NCBI RefSeq assembly: GCF_014529935.1
Contig: NZ_JACVFC010000001.1
Coordinates: 2,604,001 to 2,668,000, forward strand
From: Chitinophaga qingshengii
Lineage (GTDB): Bacteria > Bacteroidota > Bacteroidia > Chitinophagales > Chitinophagaceae
Direction: 5' to 3'
Length of the DNA: 64,000 bases
Shown: positions 35,723 to 45,252 of the stretch, in pieces
Numbering within the stretch: the first letter of the stretch is position 1
How the letters are laid out: every line of letters starts with the position of its first letter
The notes under the pieces: model-generated
Seen by the model: the letters and a program-made list of their open reading frames with translations, nothing else
What the model was told of the DNA's origin: nothing
The model's database searches: none
Translations under genes and position numbers: made by a program

Positions 35723-37837
35723 TTAGGAAATTTTACTCCATTGAGATTTCCCGCGCTGGAGGGCCAAATATTCTTTTAAGCCTTGATTTTCAGGGAGGAC
35801 GAGATCGGGGTCGTCTGATAAAATTTTTTCTGCGCTGGCACGGGCAGCTTCCAGGACAGCCCTGTCCTGAACAATATCCGCCAGTTTAAAATCGAGTATT
35901 CCACTTTGGCGGGTACCTTCGATATCGCCGGGGCCACGGAGCTCCATGTCTTTTTCGGAGATGATAAAACCATTATTCGTTTGTACCATCACGTTAATAC
36001 GTTCTTTGGATACCTGTCCGAGTTTACTGCCTGTCATCAGGATGCAGAACGATTGCTCCGCACCACGGCCTACACGGCCTCTGAGCTGGTGCAGCTGTGA
36101 TAAACCAAAACGTTCGGTACTTTCAATGACCATCACAGAAGCATTGGGCACGTTAACGCCTACTTCAATCACGGTAGTGGCTACCATGATATGGGTATCC
36201 CCATTCACGAAACGTTGCATATTGGTTTCGCGCATTTCCGCCGGCTGGCGGCCATGTACCATACTGATGTAAAATTGCGGTTCGGGGAAAAACGCTTTTA
36301 CTTCCTCATAACCTTTCATGAGGTTTTCGTAATCCAGTTTTTCACTGTCTTCAATCAACGGGTATACAATGTAAGCCTGGCGGCCTTTTTTGATTTCATC
36401 TTTGATAAAGTTCATCACCTGCGGCCGTTGGAATTCCGTACGATGCACCGTGGTAATAGGTTTCCTGCCGGGAGGCATTTCATCGATCACAGACACGTCG
36501 AGATCGCCGTAGATGGTCATGGCCAGTGTACGCGGTATAGGCGTGGCGGTCATCACGAGTATATGTGGCGGGATATCATTTTTTTCCCATAGCCGTGCCC
36601 GTTGGGCCACTCCAAAACGGTGCTGTTCGTCTATGATAGACATTCCCAGGTTTTGGAATACGACTTCCTTTTCCAGCAGGGCATGTGTACCTACCAGGAA
36701 ATGAATGCTGCCATCTGCCACGCCGGCCAGCACTTGTTTTCTGGCTTTGCCTTTTATGCTGCCGGTAAGCAACGCTATGTTAACCGGCATATGCTGCAAT
36801 AATTCAGATAACCCTTTATAGTGTTGCTGCGCCAGGATTTCGGTAGGCGCCATCAGACAGGCCTGGAAACCATTATCTTTCGCCAACAGCATTGTGAGTA
36901 GTGCTACCATGGTTTTACCACTGCCTACATCACCCTGCAGCAAACGGTTCATTTGCCGGCCATGTACGGTATCCATGCGGATCTCCTTCAGTACCCGTTT
37001 CTGCGCACCGGTGAGGGCAAAAGGCAGATGATGATTATAGAATTCGTTGAAGGATTCACCCACGGCGCCAAATACATAACCGTGCGATAACTTTTGCCGT
37101 TTGATTTTTAAGCGGCATATCCTGATCTGCGCAATGAACAGCTCTTCAAACTTCAACCGGCGTTGCGCCTGGTAGGCTTCGTCTTCGCTGCCTGGCAGGT
37201 GTATCTTAAAAAACGCCATGGACCGGGGCATCAGCCGGTATTGCTGCAATACTTCTACCGGAATATTTTCCCTGACTTCCATAGGCGACATTTGTTCCAG
37301 CAGCGCCTTTGTCAGTTTTCCAATAGCCTTTGCCGTTAGTCCGCGGGCTTTTAGTTTTTCTGTAGTGGAATATACCGGTTCCAGGTGTTGTTTACCGGAT
37401 GCAATTTCTTCTGTGAGCAGGTCCATCTCAGGATGCGCCAGCTGTGGCACGCCATTGAATACAGAGATACGGCCGAATACCAGGTACGACACATTTTCAC
37501 GCAGTGATTTCTGCATCCATTGCCAGCCCTGGAACCACACCAGTTCAATAACACCGGTTTCATCTTTAAACGTGGCTACCAGCCTTTTGCTCCGGTTCTC
37601 CCCCACTACCTCCATGCGCAGGATACGTCCGCGTATCTGCACAAAATCCTCGTACCCGCTCAATGAAGCGATCTTGTCGATCTTGGTACGGTCTACATAA
37701 CGGAAAGGAAAATATTGCAGCAGATCACCGAAGGTATGAATGCCGGCTTCTTTGCGCAGCAGTTCTCCTTTCTGCGGACCTACCCCTTTCAGGTACTCGA
37801 TTGGATTGGATAATATGGCGGTAAATGTTGAGATAAT
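35723..37837 (-). CDS. recG: ATP-dependent DNA helicase RecG, apparent ATT start
   Basis: A 704-residue RecG, which moves branched DNA and reverses forks. Helicase motifs are Walker [13 protein letters not shown] in [20 protein letters not shown] and the motif VI region QLRGRVGRG. The first ATG in frame is at 37663, but the frame stays open for another 58 codons, and these encode the conserved RecG N-terminus ([20 protein letters not shown] and [15 protein letters not shown]). There is no ATG, GTG or TTG between this and the in-frame TAA at 37849-37847. ATT at 37837-37835, giving [19 protein letters not shown], is the best start. The gene is downstream of gltA on the same strand but separated from it by a hairpin. 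Confidence 0.92.
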   Translation of the reverse strand: MISTFTAILSNPIEYLKGVGPQKGELLRKEAGIHTFGDLLQYFPFRYVDRTKIDKIASLSGYEDFVQIRGRILRMEVVGENRSKRLVATFKDETGVIELVWFQGWQWMQKSLRENVSYLVFGRISVFNGVPQLAHPEMDLLTEEIASGKQHLEPVYSTTEKLKARGLTAKAIGKLTKALLEQMSPMEVRENIPVEVLQQYRLMPRSMAFFKIHLPGSEDEAYQAQRRLKFEELFIAQIRICRLKIKRQKLSHGYVFGAVGESFNEFYNHHLPFALTGAQKRVLKEIRMDTVHGRQMNRLLQGDVGSGKTMVALLTMLLAKDNGFQACLMAPTEILAQQHYKGLSELLQHMPVNIALLTGSIKGKARKQVLAGVADGSIHFLVGTHALLEKEVVFQNLGMSIIDEQHRFGVAQRARLWEKNDIPPHILVMTATPIPRTLAMTIYGDLDVSVIDEMPPGRKPITTVHRTEFQRPQVMNFIKDEIKKGRQAYIVYPLIEDSEKLDYENLMKGYEEVKAFFPEPQFYISMVHGRQPAEMRETNMQRFVNGDTHIMVATTVIEVGVNVPNASVMVIESTERFGLSQLHQLRGRVGRGAEQSFCILMTGSKLGQVSKERINVMVQTNNGFIISEKDMELRGPGDIEGTRQSGILDFKLADIVQDRAVLEAARASAEKILSDDPDLVLPENQGLKEYLALQRGKSQWSKIS

Positions 37838-37872
37838 GAACCGGTTTTAATGAGCCACGAAGATAATTTAAA

Positions 37873-37921
37873 AAGATTAGCGAAGATAAAAGCTACTATC
37901 GCTTTCATCTTCGCTAATCTT
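37873..37921 (-). terminator. Long hairpin between gltA and recG
   Basis: A 15-base perfect stem (AAGATTAGCGAAGAT facing ATCTTCGCTAATCTT) with a partly paired AAAGC/GCTTT inside, 24 bases after the gltA stop. It probably ends the gltA transcript. It shares the AGCGAAGAT core with the inner stems of elements D and E, so it may belong to that repeat family. Confidence 0.7.
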
Positions 37922-37944
37922 ATATTTTCAGTCAGTATCCTGAA

Positions 37945-39270
37945 TTATTCTGCGTCTGCAGTTACTTTTCCTTCTACAAACTGTTTCATCCATTCTGTTG
38001 TAACGGATTTAGGTCTTTCGAGGGAGAGCCCCAAACCTCTGTCCCAGCAGAGGGAAGCCAGTACGCCCAGTGCGCGGGAAACGCCAAACAGTACGGTGTA
38101 GAATTCATATTCCACCAGGCCGTAGTGTACCAGCAATGCACCGGAATGCGCGTCTACGTTAGGCCATGGGTTTTTTACTTTACCCAGTTCCTGCAGGATC
38201 GGCGGCACGGTTTCATATACGGTCCAAACGATTTTTACCAGTTCATCGTTGGGCAGGTGTTTTTTAGCAAACTCCATCTGTGCCGTGAAGCGGGGATCGG
38301 TTTTACGCAGTACAGCGTGACCGTAACCTGGTACTACTTTACCATCAGACAGTGTTTTACGTACATACGCTTCAATCTGTTCTTTGGTAGGCATACCACC
38401 ACCCAGTTCTTCGCGCATGGAGAGAATCCATTTGATTACTTCCTGGTTAGCCAGGCCGTGCAACGGACCAGCCAGACCGTTCATACCGGCGGCGAAAGAC
38501 AGGTAAGCATCGCTCAGGGCAGATCCTACCAGGTGCGTCGTGTGTGCGCTCACGTTACCACCTTCGTGGTCAGCGTGGATCACCATGTACAGGCGCATCA
38601 GTTCCTTGAAACCTTCGTCGGAGTAACCCAGCATATGTGCAAAGTTACCTGCCCAGTCCAGCATGCCGTTAGGCTGGATATGCTGGCCTCCTTTGTATTT
38701 ACGACGGTAGATATAGGCAGCGATACGGGGCAGACGGGCGATGAGGTTCATAGTGTCCTCATACATGTAGCTCCAGTAGTCTTTTTTATTGATACCTTCA
38801 GCATAGGCCTTCGCAAAAGCAGATTCTGTCTGCAATGCCATAATACCTACGGTGAACATGGTCATCGGGTGAGTAGAAATAGGCAGTGCTTCAATAGCAT
38901 CAAATACGTGGTTGGGTACATGGGAACGACGGCCCCACATGGCGGATAAGTACTGTACATCTGCTTCGGTAGGCAATTCACCAATCAACATCAGGTAAAA
39001 CAGCCCTTCCGGCAGTGGTTCCGCACCACCCGGCGCTTTCGGTAAATGTTCTCTCAGTTCCGGAATAGAATAGCCGCGAAAACGTATACCTTCATTCGCG
39101 TCCAACAGGGAAGTTTCCGTTACAATGCCGGTAATACCGCGCATGCCCTGATAAACCTGCGCCACCGTTACATCCTCAATTTTTTTTGTGCCGTGGTTCT
39201 TTACCAGGTCCTTTACTTCAACGTTAAGATCATCTGCTTTAACCTTGAATTTTTCTTTTATATACCCCAT
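37945..39270 (-). CDS. gltA: Citrate synthase
   Basis: A 441-residue citrate synthase, joining oxaloacetate and acetyl-CoA in the TCA cycle. Motifs include [20 protein letters not shown] with active-site His residues, [16 protein letters not shown], and [15 protein letters not shown] with the catalytic Asp. The N-terminal part ([20 protein letters not shown]) and the spacing resemble mitochondrial-type citrate synthases more than E. coli GltA, common in Bacteroidota. I chose the ATG at 39270 ([10 protein letters not shown]); ten more codons to 39300 look unconserved. The gene has its own promoter box and a terminator. Confidence 0.96.
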   Translation of the reverse strand: MGYIKEKFKVKADDLNVEVKDLVKNHGTKKIEDVTVAQVYQGMRGITGIVTETSLLDANEGIRFRGYSIPELREHLPKAPGGAEPLPEGLFYLMLIGELPTEADVQYLSAMWGRRSHVPNHVFDAIEALPISTHPMTMFTVGIMALQTESAFAKAYAEGINKKDYWSYMYEDTMNLIARLPRIAAYIYRRKYKGGQHIQPNGMLDWAGNFAHMLGYSDEGFKELMRLYMVIHADHEGGNVSAHTTHLVGSALSDAYLSFAAGMNGLAGPLHGLANQEVIKWILSMREELGGGMPTKEQIEAYVRKTLSDGKVVPGYGHAVLRKTDPRFTAQMEFAKKHLPNDELVKIVWTVYETVPPILQELGKVKNPWPNVDAHSGALLVHYGLVEYEFYTVLFGVSRALGVLASLCWDRGLGLSLERPKSVTTEWMKQFVEGKVTADAE

Positions 39271-39314
39271 TTTACTGCTATTGTTTATAAAATGAAACAA
39301 AATCGATCAATTGT

Positions 39315-39322
39315 CAAAAGTA
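39315..39322 (-). promoter_or_regulatory. -7 promoter box for gltA
   Basis: TACTTTTG on the minus strand fits TAnnTTTG; it lies 44 bases before the gltA ATG at 39270. No clear -33 element. Confidence 0.6.
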
Positions 39323-39657
39323 ATGATTTGTTAACGAAGTTACCACCATTTAGCTGTATTTAATGTCAATTTAACAAGCATAGTGCAGGGGAAAAAGGGT
39401 AGCACAGACATCTTCTAAAAGTCCATATAATATATGATAATCAATCAATTACAAATACTAAATAAACCACACAGAATTGACGTTAAAGAAATGTAAATTT
39501 TTTCAGAACGAATTGAAAATATTGAAAGCATGGGGTGCAAAATTTCATTTTTGTTTATCGGGTTGGACAATTTTTGTATATCAGGGGCCAGGTTAAGATG
39601 TTGTTCAGGTGCCCTTTTGAAAACGGGGCTAAAAGGAATGGAATAGTTCACAAATGG
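39323..39657. other. Intergenic stretch without a clear gene
   Basis: About 335 AT-rich bases between the gltA promoter and the lptG-type terminator. A 74-codon open frame on the minus strand (39445-39669) starts inside the terminator and has no recognisable composition or motif, so I do not call it. No tRNA or other RNA is visible. Confidence 0.6.
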
Positions 39658-39682
39658 AAAAGGCTCCATTAAGGAGCCTTTA
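39658..39682 (-). terminator. Rho-independent terminator after the LptG-type gene
   Basis: AAAGGCTCC faces GGAGCCTTT across ATTAA, 27 bases beyond the stop of the minus-strand permease gene. Confidence 0.8.
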
Positions 39683-39708
39683 TATACGTAGAAACGAAAT
39701 CTGTGATA

Positions 39709-40788
39709 TCATTTCGGGGCGCGGCGGTACAGATAAAGCGCCAGGCCACCGAACAGGAAATTGGGTATCCACACGGCCACCAGCGGGTTCAGGTCGGCTT
39801 TGGTACTGAATACCGTGGTGAACTGCATGAGGATAATATAACTGGCGCTGATCACAATACCCACGGCCAGGTGCAAACCACTACCGCCCCTCACCTTCTT
39901 GGCGGCAATGATGCCCCCGATCAGGGTCAGGATAACTACCGCTGCGGCGGCGGCCGTTCTGCGATAATATTCCACCCAATAGGTATTCAAACCTTCAGAA
40001 CCCCGGATAGCTTCCCGCTGGATGTATTTGCGCAGGTCCGGCGTAGTCATCGCTTCCTGCAGGTTCTTTACTTCCAGCAGATCTTTGGGATTCAACGGGA
40101 TTTTGAGGATGGAATCCTGGCGGCTGATCCAGGTTTCCTTCAGGCCATCCATATGCCGCACGGTGACGTAATCCAGTCTCCAGGCCTTGGCGGTGGAATC
40201 CCAGGTGATGCGGTCCGCTTTCAGTTTAACGGACATCGTCTGTTTATCGACCCTTTCCAGGGTGAAGTTGCTGCCGCTTTTATAGTTGGGATCGTAGGTA
40301 CCGAAGTTCACATAGGTAAAACTGTCGATACGGCTACTGCGGTCATACTGCGACTGCTCATTGTCCGGCGTACGGATACGGTTATTCTCAAAATTGGTAC
40401 GGATACGGTTCGCATTAGGCACCACCCAATAGTTTGCCAGCCAGAGAATGCCGCCAAACAGGAAAGCACCTATCCAGTAAGGACGCAGGAACCGGCGGAA
40501 ACTAACACCGGCGCTCAGGATCGCAATGATCTCCGAGCGGTACGCCATTTTGGACGTGAAGAAAATAACAGAAATAAATATAAACAGGGGAAACAGCAAC
40601 GCGGCAATGTGTGGGATAAAACCGAAGTAATAATCCACGATCACATCATGCAGGGATATATGATACTTAATGAAATCATCTATCTTCTCTGTAATATCGA
40701 TCACTACGGAAATGATCAGCAATATCATCAGGGAATAAATAAACGTTCCAATGAGCTTGCGTAAAATGTACCAGTCTATTTTAGTCAT
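39709..40788 (-). CDS. LptF/LptG family lipopolysaccharide-export permease
   Basis: A 359-residue inner-membrane protein of the YjgP/YjgQ (LptF/LptG) family. It has three N-terminal transmembrane helices (about residues 10-35, 50-85, 95-120), a periplasmic beta-jellyroll middle (about 125-270) and three C-terminal helices (about 275-350). The first lines MTKIDWYILRKLIGTFIYSL are the family start. With the LptB ATPase it would move LPS to the LptC-LptA bridge. Whether it is F or G cannot be told from this alone. It lies 38 bases downstream of tgt, and the two are probably one operon, an arrangement common in Bacteroidota. Confidence 0.92.
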   Translation of the reverse strand: MTKIDWYILRKLIGTFIYSLMILLIISVVIDITEKIDDFIKYHISLHDVIVDYYFGFIPHIAALLFPLFIFISVIFFTSKMAYRSEIIAILSAGVSFRRFLRPYWIGAFLFGGILWLANYWVVPNANRIRTNFENNRIRTPDNEQSQYDRSSRIDSFTYVNFGTYDPNYKSGSNFTLERVDKQTMSVKLKADRITWDSTAKAWRLDYVTVRHMDGLKETWISRQDSILKIPLNPKDLLEVKNLQEAMTTPDLRKYIQREAIRGSEGLNTYWVEYYRRTAAAAAVVILTLIGGIIAAKKVRGGSGLHLAVGIVISASYIILMQFTTVFSTKADLNPLVAVWIPNFLFGGLALYLYRRAPK

Positions 40789-40826
40789 GAGCCCAAAGAT
40801 ATTAGTTTATTTTATAGTCTGAACTT

Positions 40827-41957
40827 TTACAGGCGCGTTTTCAGTTGCTGTACCATACCGGTTTTCCAGGTAGCGAAAGTACCCGCCAGTATCTGGCGGC
40901 GGGCTTCTTTTACCAGCTCCAGGTAAAATGCAAGGTTGTGGATACTCGCCAATGTCATGCCTAAAATTTCGCCGGCTACAAACAGGTGGCGCAGGTAAGC
41001 ACGGGAATAATCACGGGTAGCAAAACACTCGCTGTTGGCATCGATGGGATTAAAATCAGTGGCCCACTTTTTATTGCGGATGTTGATTACCCCATTCCAG
41101 GTAAAGAGCATGCCGTTACGGCCATTACGGGTAGGCATTACGCAGTCGAACATATCCACCCCGAGGGCAATGTTCTCCAGGATGTTCCAGGGGGTGCCTA
41201 CCCCCATCAGGTAGCGCGGCTTGTCTTTCGGCAGGATTTCGGTCACCAGTCCGCACATTTCATACATCTCATTTTCCGGTTCACCTACGCTCAAACCACC
41301 GATAGCATTACCTGCTGCGCCGCGGGAAGCGATATACGCTGCAGATGCCTTGCGCAGATCTTTATAGGTGCTGCCCTGAACGATAGGGAACAGCGTCTGT
41401 TCATGATCGTAGGCAGGCTGCGTTTCAGCGAGGCGCTGAATACAGCGGTCCAGCCAGCGATGGGTAAGGTCCATAGACTTACGGGCGTAACGGTATTCAG
41501 ACGGGTAGGGCGGACATTCATCAAACGCCATAATGATGTCTGCACCGATAGTGCGCTGGATATCCATCACGTTTTCGGGAGTGAAAAGATGTTTGGAACC
41601 GTCGATATGTGATTGAAATACAACTCCTTCTTCCTTGATTTTACGGTTGGCCGCCAGGGAAAACACCTGGTACCCGCCGCTGTCGGTGAGTATAGGGCGG
41701 TCCCAACCGTTGAATTTATGCAGTCCGCCGGCGAGCGACAATACTTCCAGGCCTGGTCTGAGGTAAAGATGATAGGTATTACCGAGGATGATCTGTGCCT
41801 GCACATCGTCACGCACCTGGTCCTGGGTAACAGCTTTCACGCTGCCCACTGTGCCTACCGGCATAAAAATCGGTGTTTCTATGGTACCGTGGGCGGTGGT
41901 GATTTTACCTGCCCGGGCATTGCTGCCGCTATCTGTAGTTATCAGTTCAAAATTCAC
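40827..41957 (-). CDS. tgt: Queuine tRNA-ribosyltransferase, with a degenerate zinc site
   Basis: A 376-residue TGT, which exchanges guanine 34 of certain tRNAs for preQ1 (or queuine). The catalytic regions are intact: DSGGYQVFSLA (general-base Asp), GLSVGEPENEMYEM, and MFDCVMPTRNGRNGMLF with the nucleophile Asp. The C-terminal zinc region is not the usual one: instead of CxCxxC before the YSRAYL block the sequence reads SECFATRDYSRAYLRHL, so only one Cys remains, although the later His in IHNLAFY is kept. Zinc may be absent or held differently. lptG-type permease gene follows. queE, another deazaguanine enzyme, is at 55888. Confidence 0.95.
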   Translation of the reverse strand: MNFELITTDSGSNARAGKITTAHGTIETPIFMPVGTVGSVKAVTQDQVRDDVQAQIILGNTYHLYLRPGLEVLSLAGGLHKFNGWDRPILTDSGGYQVFSLAANRKIKEEGVVFQSHIDGSKHLFTPENVMDIQRTIGADIIMAFDECPPYPSEYRYARKSMDLTHRWLDRCIQRLAETQPAYDHEQTLFPIVQGSTYKDLRKASAAYIASRGAAGNAIGGLSVGEPENEMYEMCGLVTEILPKDKPRYLMGVGTPWNILENIALGVDMFDCVMPTRNGRNGMLFTWNGVINIRNKKWATDFNPIDANSECFATRDYSRAYLRHLFVAGEILGMTLASIHNLAFYLELVKEARRQILAGTFATWKTGMVQQLKTRL

Positions 41958-42003
41958 AGCTCTTGATTTCAGCGTGCAAAGATCGTATTATTTGGGCATT
42001 TTG

Positions 42004-42187
42004 TTATTTGGTTATTTGATCATTTGATTTACGGATTTTGGGATTTACGGATTTTGGGATTGAGGGATTGAGGAAACCGGATTGAGGATTAATGGGAAGA
42101 TGTAGAAAAAACTTGTTTACAATAATAAAATCCATTTCTTCTCTCCCCAAAATCCGTAAATCCGTAAATCCCAAAATCCGTAAATTT
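42004..42187. repeat. Period-8 inverted repeat (element G)
   Basis: The left side (42004-42075) runs through 8-base units TTATTTGG, TTATTTGA, TCATTTGA, then GATTTACG, GATTTTGG, GATTTACG, GATTTTGG, GATTGAGG. The right arm (42145-42187) is the reverse complement of the GATTT units. The loop is about 70 bases. It lies between divergent tgt and glycosyltransferase genes. Confidence 0.9.
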
Positions 42188-42217
42188 TTAATTATTTTAC
42201 AGATAATAAAAATATTA

Positions 42218-42225
42218 TATTTTTG
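42218..42225 (+). promoter_or_regulatory. -7 promoter box close to the glycosyltransferase start
   Basis: TATTTTTG fits TAnnTTTG and ends only 8 bases before the ATG at 42234, so the transcript may have no leader. Confidence 0.6.
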
Positions 42226-42233
42226 CCAGCATT

Positions 42234-43370
42234 ATGCTTGACCATCTGGGTGAAATTGCCTTATACTTTTTCGCTGCCGTAGCAGGAATTCAAACAATAT
42301 ATTATCTGTTTGTCTTTTCCCGGGTAGCCTTTTATCGTCGTAAGTTTGACCTGGACCAGGCGCCTGGCGGGCCTTTTTCGGTGATCATCTGCGCCAAGGA
42401 TGAAGAACTGAATCTGCAGAAAAATCTGCCGGGTGTATTGCAGCAGCGTTATCATATACACCACAAACCGGAATATGAAGTGATTGTGGTGAATGACAAC
42501 TCTGAAGACGATACCAAATATTACCTCCGCTCTATAGAACCGGGTTATCCGCATTACCGGCATATTGAAATTAAACAGGCGGCCAAATTTATCCCCGGTA
42601 AAAAATATCCGTTATCCATAGGCCTGAAAGGCGCCCAGCATGAGCATGTACTGCTCACGGATGCCGACTGCAAGCCGGGCAGCACCTATTGGCTCACCTT
42701 AATGAGCCAGGGTTTTTCGGAGGAGAAGGAGATTGTACTCGGATATGGGGCTTACCATAAAAAACCGGGTTTCCTGAATAAGATCATCCGTTATGAAACC
42801 TTTTTCAGCGCTTTACAGCACCTGTCGTTTGCCATGAGCGGCATGCCCTATATGGGCGTAGGCCGTAACCTGGCGTACAAAAGAGAGCTGTTTTTCCGCC
42901 ACAAGGGTTTCACCAGCCACCAACACCTGGCCAGCGGCGACGATGACCTGTTTGTGAATGCCGCCGCCAACCGGAAAAATGTGAGCGTAGTCATCGATAA
43001 ACAGGCGTTTACCTATTCTGAGCCCAAACAGAGCTGGAAAAGCTGGTTCCGGCAGAAAACCAGGCATATGTCCACCGGCAAACATTACCGTTTCGGGCAT
43101 AAGTTCATCCTGGGCCTTTTTTCCCTGACACATTTCCTGTTTTATCCCGCCTTTATACTGGCCTTGTTCTTTCCGCCGCCAATCCTTTGGTATACATTGG
43201 GCATCTTCGGGTTTAAAGTGCTGGTACAGTCCATTATTACCTACTCCGCCATGCGCAAGCTCGATGAAAGCGATCTTTTCAAGTTCAGCTGGCTGATGGA
43301 TATCTTTATGGTATTGTATTATATCATTTTCACCCCGGCTTTATTATTCCGTTCAAAAAACAAATGGTAA
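42234..43370 (+). CDS. Membrane-bound family 2 glycosyltransferase
   Basis: A 378-residue GT2 enzyme. A transmembrane helix near the N-terminus (about 8-28) is followed by the GT-A domain: FSVIICAKDEELNLQKNLPG, EVIVVNDNSEDDTKYYL, the DxD-like LLTDADCKPGS (about residue 140), then ASGDDDLFVNAA and a QKTRHMSTGKHY segment in the place of QxxRW. Two or three C-terminal helices (about 288-378) anchor it. It resembles processive or cellulose-synthase-like glycosyltransferases. Donor and product unknown. It is divergent from tgt and precedes rsmG across repeat element H. Confidence 0.9.
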   Translation: MLDHLGEIALYFFAAVAGIQTIYYLFVFSRVAFYRRKFDLDQAPGGPFSVIICAKDEELNLQKNLPGVLQQRYHIHHKPEYEVIVVNDNSEDDTKYYLRSIEPGYPHYRHIEIKQAAKFIPGKKYPLSIGLKGAQHEHVLLTDADCKPGSTYWLTLMSQGFSEEKEIVLGYGAYHKKPGFLNKIIRYETFFSALQHLSFAMSGMPYMGVGRNLAYKRELFFRHKGFTSHQHLASGDDDLFVNAAANRKNVSVVIDKQAFTYSEPKQSWKSWFRQKTRHMSTGKHYRFGHKFILGLFSLTHFLFYPAFILALFFPPPILWYTLGIFGFKVLVQSIITYSAMRKLDESDLFKFSWLMDIFMVLYYIIFTPALLFRSKNKW

Positions 43371-43490
43371 AATCATTTACGGATTTAGCGATTTACGGAT
43401 TTTGGGGATTTGTGCCTTTCCGGGTTAGCTATGACCTAAAGACATTATTCCCGAAATCCATAAATCCGTAAATCGCTAAATCCGTAAATG
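43371..43490. repeat. Period-8 inverted repeat (element H)
   Basis: Left arm from 43374: CATTTACG, GATTTAGC, GATTTACG, GATTTTGG. The right arm (about 43451-43490) is nearly its exact reverse complement, in the same unit order. The left arm begins right after the glycosyltransferase stop, and the right arm ends 5 bases before the rsmG promoter box. Confidence 0.9.
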
Positions 43491-43494
43491 ATAT

Positions 43495-43502
43495 TACTTT
43501 TG
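43495..43502 (+). promoter_or_regulatory. -7 promoter box directly before rsmG
   Basis: TACTTTTG fits TAnnTTTG and ends 4 bases before the rsmG ATG. Transcription would begin at or next to the start codon. Confidence 0.62.
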
Positions 43503-43506
43503 CGCC

Positions 43507-44136
43507 ATGGAAATTATTTTAAAGTATTTCAGCGAGTTTACGCCCGGTCAGTTACAGCAGTTAGAAGCCCTGAAAGGATTATACGAGGAATGGAACGGGA
43601 AGATCAATGTGATTTCCCGGAAAGACATTGATTCCCTGTATGAGCGCCATGTACTGCATTCCCTGAGCATTGCGGCCATCGCAGATTTCCAGCCGGGTAC
43701 CCAGATACTGGACCTTGGCACCGGCGGCGGTTTCCCCGGCATTCCGCTGGCGATCTTTTTCCCGGAAGTACAGTTTCACCTGGTGGATTCCATCGGTAAA
43801 AAAATAAAGGTGGTACAGGGTGTTAGTGAAGCCCTGGGCCTGAAAAACGTGACCAGCGCGCATAGCCGTGTGGAAGATATAAAAAACCGTAAATTCGATA
43901 TCGTGGTATCCAGGGCTGTGGCCCCTTTGGCCGACCTCTGGCGGTGGAGTAAACCATTACTGAAAAAATCGACTGTTCCCGGCAAACAGTTTGAGAAAGG
44001 GCTGATCTGCCTGAAAGGCGGCGACCTGGCCCAGGAAATCTCTGATAGTGGTGTAAAGCCCCGTTTACTGGAGCTTTATGACATTTTCCCCGAAGAAAGT
44101 TTCCGGGAGAAGTACATTGTGATGGTGAAAAGTTAG
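43507..44136 (+). CDS. rsmG: 16S rRNA (guanine-527-N7)-methyltransferase RsmG
   Basis: A 209-residue RsmG (GidB). The SAM motif ILDLGTGGGFPGIPLAIFFP is the family hallmark, with the N-terminal ERHVLHSLSI and the later FDIVVSRAVAPLADLW. It methylates G527 of 16S rRNA at N7. It seems to be a single gene with a possible leaderless promoter; the sigma factor gene follows after 125 bases without a terminator. Length is normal. Confidence 0.96.
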   Translation: MEIILKYFSEFTPGQLQQLEALKGLYEEWNGKINVISRKDIDSLYERHVLHSLSIAAIADFQPGTQILDLGTGGGFPGIPLAIFFPEVQFHLVDSIGKKIKVVQGVSEALGLKNVTSAHSRVEDIKNRKFDIVVSRAVAPLADLWRWSKPLLKKSTVPGKQFEKGLICLKGGDLAQEISDSGVKPRLLELYDIFPEESFREKYIVMVKS

Positions 44137-44261
44137 TGCATAGCCGCCATGGATGCCCGTTTTTGTAGCCCCTGATATTTTTTTTCAGAAAGATAAAATA
44201 TCGTTTTCCCTGTTTCGTCTTCCTTATTACGATGAAACAGTTGCTCCTCACAAACAGCATA

Positions 44262-44819
44262 ATGGCCCAAGAGCAGAACGACCGCATACAAGCTACGGTG
44301 AAGCAGGAACGCAAGCGTTTACTGCATTTCATCCGGCAGCGTGTGAGTAACGCGTCGGATGCGGAGGACATATTGCAGGACGTACTGTCCCAGTTCACCG
44401 AATACCTGCGCCTGGGTAGCCAGATCGACTCTATTACCGGCTGGCTCTTCGCTGTAACGCGCAACCGTATCACCGACTGGTTCCGCAAGAAAAAGGAAAC
44501 TCCTTTCACCGACTATGTTCGCGAAATAGAAGGAGAAGAAGTACTTTTTCTGCCGGAAATCCTCTCTGATGAAACCTTACAGGCCGATACCCCGCTGACG
44601 CGGAAGATCATGTCGGAGGCCATTACAGAAGCCATCGACGAATTACCTGCCGAGCAGAAGCTGGTCTTCCTGCAGCATGAACTGGAAGGAAAATCTTTTA
44701 AACAAATGAGTGAAGAAACCGGCATCAGTGTGAATACGCTATTGTCCCGGAAACGCTATGCCGTACTGTATCTGCGGGAGCGGCTGGCGGAACTTTACAA
44801 AGAATTATTTGACAATTAA
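44262..44819 (+). CDS. ECF-type RNA polymerase sigma factor
   Basis: A 185-residue sigma-70 family protein of the ECF type. Region 2 spans about residues 15-80 (NASDAEDILQDVLSQFTEYL and ITGWLFAVTRNRITDWFRKK), and region 4 spans about 120-180 (LPAEQKLVFLQHELEGKSFK, then GISVNTLLSRKRYAVLYLRE). Target genes unknown. The ATG at 44262 (MAQEQND) is preferred; an ATG ten codons upstream at 44232 cannot be excluded. Two small genes follow closely (14 and 20 bases), so this is a three-gene operon with a membrane protein in the place where an anti-sigma factor often stands. Confidence 0.93.
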   Translation: MAQEQNDRIQATVKQERKRLLHFIRQRVSNASDAEDILQDVLSQFTEYLRLGSQIDSITGWLFAVTRNRITDWFRKKKETPFTDYVREIEGEEVLFLPEILSDETLQADTPLTRKIMSEAITEAIDELPAEQKLVFLQHELEGKSFKQMSEETGISVNTLLSRKRYAVLYLRERLAELYKELFDN

Positions 44820-44833
44820 AAATCATTCAGGAT

Positions 44834-45232
44834 ATGAGACCAATTAAAAAAATCGGGTTAGCTTTTTTGGGTATCGCCTTCTTTGCCGCGGTGATACTGC
44901 TTACCCAGGTATTATGGAATAACCTGATACCGGAACTTTTCCATGGCCCTGTTATTTCTTACTGGCAAGCGCTGGGCCTGCTTGTACTCGGTAAACTGCT
45001 GTTCGGCTGGCATGGCCGCGGTGGCGCCCCATGGGGTGACGGATGGCGCCGCCGCAAAGCGTGGAAAGAGAAAATGAAGGAAAAAATGGCCCATATGACG
45101 CCCGAACAGCGGGAAGCCATGAAACAACGTTTCCGTGACTACTGCGACCCTCGCCGCTTCGGCTGTCAGGATGAAGAATTTGACCGCTGGAAAGATACGC
45201 CGGAAGATAAACCGCGCAACCAGGACCTGTAA
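44834..45232 (+). CDS. Small membrane protein following the ECF sigma gene
   Basis: A 132-residue protein with two transmembrane helices (about residues 8-28 and 42-60). A Gly/Trp/Arg-rich loop follows (HGRGGAPWGDGWRRRKAW) and then a charged, helical C-terminus (KEKMKEKMAHMTPEQREAMK). The C-terminus ends in an acidic tail with two Cys. It lies 14 bases after the sigma gene, the usual place for a membrane anti-sigma factor, but no known anti-sigma domain is visible. Function is inferred only from position. Confidence 0.8.
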   Translation: MRPIKKIGLAFLGIAFFAAVILLTQVLWNNLIPELFHGPVISYWQALGLLVLGKLLFGWHGRGGAPWGDGWRRRKAWKEKMKEKMAHMTPEQREAMKQRFRDYCDPRRFGCQDEEFDRWKDTPEDKPRNQDL

Positions 45233-45252
45233 CCCCACTAAACCCGTTTGTT

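Noticed and set aside
39445..39669. A 74-codon open frame in the gap between gltA and the LptG-type gene
   Set aside because: Starts inside a terminator, no family likeness, AT-rich composition; not supported as a gene.
39703..40764. Open frame of 353 codons on the plus strand over the LptG-type gene
   Set aside because: Fully antisense to a clear membrane permease and without any motif; a shadow.
42004..42187. Possible CRISPR array because of regular short repeats
   Set aside because: Units are 8 bases in direct contact without spacers and arranged as an inverted repeat; there are no cas genes.
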